Below, in pieces: positions 60,201 through 64,000 of a DNA stretch of 64,000 nt (position 1 is its first letter; every line of letters begins with the position of its first letter). This DNA is from Pterobdella sp. o SKG-2022 (Eukaryota; Annelida; Clitellata; Hirudinida; Piscicolidae), in NCBI GenBank assembly GCA_964035795.1, contig OZ038321.1, positions 28,267,022-28,331,021 of the forward strand, in the 5' to 3' direction. Position numbers and translations under genes: made by a program. The notes beneath the pieces are model-generated. The model did no database searches. It was not told the origin of the DNA and worked only from the letters and a program-made list of their open reading frames with translations.

Positions 60201-61281
60201 TTCTCAAGCACAGGACTAGAAGCTGCAGAATGAACTGAGCTGTTGAAGGTGGGAAAGATCTTATTGGAAAATACTTGAAAGTTGATATAATATTATACAT
60301 TTGAGAACTTTAAGTTTATAATAGTATAGGGAAATAAATTTTTTAAAACTACCTTGCTTGATTAAAAACACTTGGGAAAGAATTTCTACTGAAAGATATT
60401 TGTTGGTAAAAATTTGGGTAATTAATTGCCAGTCTATTGTTTGGGAGGGTGAAGTTGGTGGGGGTGGTGGCTTGAGTGTAAGGTGGTTCAGGAAGTTGTG
60501 GTTTGAAGTGGGTTGGTTGAGTGAATGCTGACCAGGTAGACTTTGGAAATGCTTGGGGAGCTTTTTGAGGCAGTGGAGGTGGTTGGTTCGGATAGAATGT
60601 GTGGTTGCTAATTTCAGGTTTTGCATGAGGGTTTGGTATGTTATTAAAAAAAGAACTATTAATGAAATTTCCTCTTTGACTAGTTGCTATGGTGTTGCAT
60701 TTTTGAACTTTTAAACTTTCAACTGTTTTATCTGGACAAGTGTGTTTGGCCATTAGTCATGATCATGACATTCATGCAAGATACACAAAAAATTGAAAAA
60801 TAAAAGAACCCTGAAAAAGTGGATCGAGCTGCCTCAAATCAAACTCTAAGCCACTTGACACAACTTTGCTGCAAGCAGGAGATAACTCAATGAGCTCCTT
60901 CTCCACAGATGGATGACTCACTAGTGGCACTGAACTACTTCTTATTGTTGCATCTGAATTCAAGTCGCTCACTGTTTTGTTCTGCGTTGTTTGAATCAAT
61001 AAAACCTTCATCACTATGTAAGGATGTTTTTTAATCACTTCAAATCCATAAATTCTATTGAAAAAATCAAAATATACATTTGGTTTAAGCCAATTAGTAT
61101 CAGATTTAGTGCAAGAATAGATATTTTGTTGTTGTTTTTTAGTTCTGGGGGGAGGAACCAATGTTGGTACATCAGAGAACGAAAAATTCCTTCGTTGAGC
61201 TTCCTCATTACGAGCTGTTATCACACTCAAAGCTTTGGCTTTCTCCAAATCCTTGTAAAACTCTAAATCTTCTGAATCCAT
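46202..61281 (-). CDS. PIK3C2: Phosphatidylinositol 3-kinase, class II (PIK3C2)
   Basis: Makes PI3P and PI(3,4)P2 in endocytosis. Exons: 61281-60810, 60722-60353, 60239-59807, 59117-58950, 58213-58134, 57538-57387, 56975-56864, 56301-56190, 54033-53993, 53739-53670, 53551-53447, 53329-53250, 53131-53056, 52799-52733, 52584-52500, 51939-51820, 51646-51485, 51294-51186, 50817-50759, 50639-50559, 50362-50287, 50114-50002, 49680-49587, 49224-49088, 48913-48781, 48679-48575, 48432-48340, 48146-48017, 47874-47732, 47614-46202. All phases join: 1796 aa. Order: disordered N-terminus with DPLFQ motifs, Ras-binding domain (57.5-56.2 kb), C2 ([26 protein letters not shown]), helical PIK domain ([10 protein letters not shown]), kinase ([24 protein letters not shown], activation loop with INRDRTPF), PX ([11 protein letters not shown]) and C-terminal C2 ([12 protein letters not shown]). 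The DFG glycine is Ala (HIDFAKFLG). Two LINE fragments sit in introns. Exon 1 may hide a further intron. Confidence 0.94.
48197..48245 (+). repeat. Copy of a short dispersed foldback-like repeat
   Basis: ACTTGATAATGTAAGTTCAT followed by CTTACGAAAAGCTTCGTGG, in a PIK3C2 intron. AAGTTCATCTTACG-type arms suggest a small hairpin. The adjacent GTTTTCATTTGAATAT text also recurs near 32870. Confidence 0.6.
49355..49414. repeat. 19-bp tandem repeat, three units
   Basis: GGTCAAACGTTGTTATGGA three times with minor change, in a PIK3C2 intron. Confidence 0.9.
50410..50455 (-). repeat. Inverted copy of the foldback-like repeat
   Basis: TGAAGCTTTCGTAAGTTGAA then CTCAAATTATCAGATAT, the reverse complement of the motif at 44.6 and 48.2 kb. 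In a PIK3C2 intron. Confidence 0.5.
52010..52275 (-). mobile_element. LINE 3'-end fragment
   Basis: The minus strand reads [14 protein letters not shown] then [19 protein letters not shown], the C-terminal part of an APE-type LINE RT protein, ending in a GATGATGAT-type tail near 52005. Lies in the intron between PIK3C2 exons 52584-52500 and 51939-51820. Confidence 0.7.
52440..52493. repeat. CA microsatellite next to a PIK3C2 donor site
   Basis: About 27 CA units on the plus strand. On the transcript (minus strand) it is a UG run starting within about 8 bases of the exon 52584-52500 donor. Confidence 0.97.
52800..52862. repeat. TG microsatellite forming a PIK3C2 acceptor site
   Basis: About 31 TG units on the plus strand. 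On the transcript it is a CA run ending directly in the CAG acceptor of exon 52799-52733. Confidence 0.97.
53140..53238. repeat. AAT/ACT/AAC trinucleotide-rich tract
   Basis: Runs of AAT, AAC and ACT triplets in the intron between PIK3C2 exons 53329-53250 and 53131-53056. Confidence 0.85.
53735..53812. repeat. Short tandem repeat of about 27 bp, three units
   Basis: GGATGGTGTTGGATGGGTGC plus ATGTG repeats about three times, just upstream of PIK3C2 exon 53739-53670. Confidence 0.85.
54171..54256. repeat. Long CA microsatellite at the end of a LINE
   Basis: About 40 CA units on the plus strand, followed by a TCTTCTTCT run. It abuts the 3' end of the LINE fragment to its right, so it may be the element's tail or its target. 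Confidence 0.95.
54262..55800 (-). mobile_element. 5'-truncated LINE with RT and C-terminal zinc finger
   Basis: Runs right to left inside a PIK3C2 intron. About 55790-55620 reads [10 protein letters not shown] and [11 protein letters not shown] with stops. A 416-codon open frame (55622-54372) then has [35 protein letters not shown], the catalytic [17 protein letters not shown]-like NTQKSKIM, and the downstream [18 protein letters not shown]. After a frame change, 54430-54310 gives [20 protein letters not shown], a CCHC/C2H2-type finger typical of the C-termini of some APE LINEs. The endonuclease part is missing. The long open frame implies a fairly recent insertion. Confidence 0.9.
57232..57375. 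repeat. Imperfect ACTACAACAACA tandem array
   Basis: Units built on AACTACAACAACACCACTGC repeat about six times with drift, just downstream of the PIK3C2 exon 57538-57387 donor. Confidence 0.75.
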
Positions 61282-61640
61282 CAGATTTTTAGGTAACAAC
61301 AAAAATATTCTATCTATTCAAGTTTACTCAAAACTACATATAAGTTTATAGCTCCTGTTTCAAACAATTTTCAATCAAAGTCATTCTTTGATTTGATTAC
61401 ATTTTTTTGCAAAACTTCCTTGAAATACATCTCCGAAAGTACACCGCCTTTGGTGCGAGAATGTTTTTACGGATTGCAAAATTTAAAAGTAATATTTTTA
61501 AATATACATATAGTCTTATCACTACTCTTATGAAAGAACGATGTAAAAATGGTGAAAATTCTTTTTTATTAGTTTCAAAAATATATATTTTTTGTCATCA
61601 ATGACGCTGAAGAATAATAAATTTAAACTTGACGTTGAAG
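61282..61640. promoter_or_regulatory. Bidirectional promoter region of PIK3C2 and TPR gene
   Basis: Only 359 bp separate the start codons of two divergently oriented genes, so both promoters and 5' UTRs must lie here unless an upstream non-coding exon exists. No clear TATA box in either direction; the sequence is AT-rich. Confidence 0.5.
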
Positions 61641-62333
61641 ATGAAAAATTATTTTCAAAAAGATGAAAGTGAAATAGAAATAAATAGACTGCAAGAATAT
61701 TCACAAAAAATCAAAGAATCTCCAAATGAAGCGATGAACTACATCAACAGAGCCTACACATTCATGAAACTCAACCACTACTACTACGCCCTGGAAGATG
61801 CTTACAAAGTCATTATCGATCTCAAATGCCGCTCAGCTATTGGTTTCAAGGTGATGAGTGAAATTTACAACAAAGCTGAGTTGTTTGAAGAAAGTCTCAG
61901 TATTTTAACTGCAGGGTTGCGTATATGTAAGCAGAGTTCCCGGAAAGAAATAATGATAATGAAAAAAGAGACGGAAAAGAAAATAAGAGACAAAAAATAT
62001 GAAGCAAAGAAAAACCTCTACATAGTACTAACAGTGAGCTTATTTCTCGGAACACTACTTTCTTCAGCCACATTTTTTCTTCAAAAGCCTGACTTCATTG
62101 AAGAAAATCATCTATTTTTCAACTTTTTATTAATTTTTGGTTCTATGGCGTGTGGTTACGGGTTTTACAAATTATATCTAAAAATAAAACAAGGCCAACG
62201 TTACAACATCGCCAGACCTCCCTACAATACACTGAAGGATGAAGAAATCGACGAGTTGATAAATGGAAACGTCAGCTGCATCAAGAGTTACTTCCAAAAC
62301 AACGAACATGGAGATGGTAAAAAAACTAATTGA
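61641..62333 (+). CDS. TPR-like protein with two membrane segments
   Basis: Single-exon gene, 230 aa, ATG at 61641 (MKNYFQKDESEIEINRL). Residues about 15-115 look like tetratricopeptide helices: AMNYINRAYTFMKLNHYYYA and ALEDAYKVIIDLK carry the small/large spacing of TPR repeats, followed by VMSEIYNKAELFEESLSIL. A basic helix (KKETEKKIRDKKYEAKKN) leads into two hydrophobic segments (about 121-142, LYIVLTVSLFLGTLLSSA; about 153-172, FFNFLLIFGSMACGYGFY), then a polar tail with GQRYNIARPPYN. Both ends are therefore predicted on the same, probably cytosolic, side, with TPRs offering a chaperone- or partner-binding surface. I cannot assign a family. It is divergent from PIK3C2 and convergent with SAMM50 (240 bp between stops). 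Confidence 0.72.
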   Translation: MKNYFQKDESEIEINRLQEYSQKIKESPNEAMNYINRAYTFMKLNHYYYALEDAYKVIIDLKCRSAIGFKVMSEIYNKAELFEESLSILTAGLRICKQSSRKEIMIMKKETEKKIRDKKYEAKKNLYIVLTVSLFLGTLLSSATFFLQKPDFIEENHLFFNFLLIFGSMACGYGFYKLYLKIKQGQRYNIARPPYNTLKDEEIDELINGNVSCIKSYFQNNEHGDGKKTN

Positions 62334-62572
62334 GTTTTTATTTTGAACTATCAGTAACCGTTAAACAAAACTGATTGCAAATAATAAAAATATTAATACA
62401 AAGTATAATACAATAAATCAGTTAGGTTAAATAGGTTACAACTCAAATTAACGTTATGACCACTATTTACTATTATTTACTATAGGGTTATCAAAACTTC
62501 ATTACAGCTTGCAATTTTGAATTTATTATAGACATGATTTCGAATGTACACTCAACTTAAATTCACTTTTCG

Positions 62573-63975
62573 TTATAAAAAATTGACTCCTACTCCAACT
62601 TGCAAGCCAGGATTGATACTGAAAATAGATTACACTGGTGACGTAAAATTTTGCTAAAAAATGATTAAAATTAATAAAAAAAATAAAAAAAGGCAAAACC
62701 GAAACAAATTTAGAATACACGACAGTGATAGAGATGGATGCAGCTGACCTGTCGCTAGGTAGGGTCTTAAGAGGAATGCAGTAGTTGAGCTCCACCCTGG
62801 CCACCCCACCCAGTCTCAACACAATGCCGAGTCCTGCACTCAAGCGAGTGTCACTCACCAGTTTTCTGGCGTTCTCCTCTAGCGAGATGTCTGTGTGTGT
62901 TTGATTATAATGCTGCACATGTACCAGCAACTAGAGTAGACGGCAGTGGGCCAACATTAAAAAAATTAACTGTTTATGTTGTAATTCTATCAAAATTCAT
63001 TTCATTCAAACTTTTTTCACTGGCAACGCGAGATAACAAACCACTTATGAAAACGTCAGCATTTTTGACCAAGGTAAACTTGCTGGATTGAAATGGATCT
63101 TTTAGTGCCCATTCTCACATCATGTTGAATGCATTACAATCGGTGATGGAGTGTGAAAATATTCTAAATTATGACGTCACGTTTTCATTATTTTGTTGAG
63201 ATCAAATAAGAAATGAGATTGAGAAATTAAATGGCCGTGATGAGTTATTTAAATGAAAATTAAATTTTGGTAGCTCATCACTTGATGCACGATATTGAAA
63301 TTAAATATTTGATCGTTCATCCATTGTTTTAAAAAATAAAGTAAAAATAAAAACAGTAAACAACTCATGTTAGCATGCAAACGGACGCAAAACGGAGATT
63401 TTAACAAAAAAGATTTATAAAATTTAAAAAACCGGATGTAAACCGGTTCGACACCAAACAAGCATCCAACTGACTTTTGGTGCACCAGAACAGGTTGCCA
63501 GCGTTGAGAAAGAAATGTGTCTTGAAGTACTGGCCAAAGCTGTCATGGCCGGGTTTGAAGGGCAGAGGAGTGTACAAGTGCAGTCCTGAACTCCAGTAGA
63601 TGTTGCCTCCCAGGGAACAATCTGCAGGTGCGGTGTTTAGGTGTTTAAAATTAGTGTTTAATCATAATAGAGTAGAATTCTTTGAAACCTATCAACTGCA
63701 ACACCAAACCCACAAATTCTGAGCAACTTGATGATCGAGTTAATAATTTAAAAAATATTCATAAGCAGAACTCGCAAATTTTCCTGAAACTAAATACAAC
63801 CCCAACCACAAACACACAGAAACAACACTCCCCCACCTTCAGTCCGGGGTCCAACCCCCTTGAAGTTAAAGCCCCTCAGTGTCAGAGGGCCCCCAATAAA
63901 AAAGCGGTCCATGATGCTGGAGGTAGGACTCCAGTGATGAGTCAACAAGCCTGCTGCCATGCTCAGCTGGATCGT
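62573..63975 (-). CDS. SAMM50: SAMM50, C-terminal part (partial at window edge)
   Basis: Mitochondrial outer-membrane beta-barrel, core of the sorting and assembly machinery. Four exons visible in transcript order: 63975-63837, 63621-63475, 62890-62749, 62618-62573 (TAA); phases agree if the second ends at AAAA before GTCAGT. Family landmarks: [18 protein letters not shown] (the conserved RGF block of the Omp85 superfamily loop), [59 protein letters not shown] and the end [13 protein letters not shown]. Human SAMM50 ends similarly with a final aromatic-Leu strand signal. The N-terminal POTRA domain and first strands lie beyond the right edge. Confidence 0.92.
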
Positions 63976-64000
63976 CTGTGATTGGTGGGTGTGAAGTTGA

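Noticed and set aside
63682..63981. Plus-strand ORF at the right edge
   Set aside because: Partly antisense to a SAMM50 exon; no family features.

Overview
This is an AT-rich, intron-containing animal genome window with no operons and no bacterial features. Introns are mostly about 100-800 bp with GT-AG borders. Simple repeats are abundant, and there are tRNA-derived SINE copies and decayed APE-type LINEs. The gene set (vezatin, legumain, a class III POU gene, a GDP-fucose transporter, CHMP2B, a class II PI3K, SAMM50, plus a CTLD/PAN lectin and Ly6/uPAR-like genes) is that of an invertebrate bilaterian. A tunicate (ascidian) with a compact genome is my best guess, from gene content and intron size, but the sequence does not prove it.

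Layout: 0.1-0.95 kb, 3' part of a secreted C-type lectin with a PAN/apple-like module (+). 1.8-7.3 kb, vezatin (+, 17 exons modelled). 8.3-13.4 kb, legumain (-, 13 exons), with a 30-bp minisatellite in one intron and an apparent one-base frameshift just after the catalytic cysteine. 16.0-16.8 kb, an intronless POU class III homeobox gene (-) with a TATA box. 17.1-17.8 kb, the end of an unrecognised gene (-). 19.8-26.2 kb, three tandem five-exon genes (+), each encoding a signal peptide, two Ly6/uPAR (three-finger) domains and a hydrophobic tail. 28.9-34.3 kb, SLC35C1-type GDP-fucose transporter (-) with a LINE filling its last intron. 37.1-39.2 kb, CHMP2B (+). 39.6-43.4 kb, an unrecognised Ser/Asn-rich gene (-). 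43.7-44.1 kb, a possible small two-exon gene (+). 46.2-61.3 kb, class II phosphatidylinositol 3-kinase PIK3C2 (-, 30 exons whose phases all join to 1796 codons). 61.6-62.3 kb, a TPR protein with two membrane segments (+). 62.6-64.0 kb, the C-terminal part of SAMM50 (-), running off the window.

Most genes are unrelated housekeeping or developmental genes, so no pathway cluster is claimed. Loose themes are vesicle and endosome biology (PIK3C2, CHMP2B, legumain) and surface or secreted proteins (lectin, vezatin, Ly6-like array). The most distinctive locus is the Ly6-like triplet. Its exons 3 look more alike between copies 1 and 3 than the rest of those genes do, which suggests exon-level gene conversion.

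Exon borders were read by eye from GT-AG sites, reading-frame phase and family similarity. No alignment or transcript data were available.
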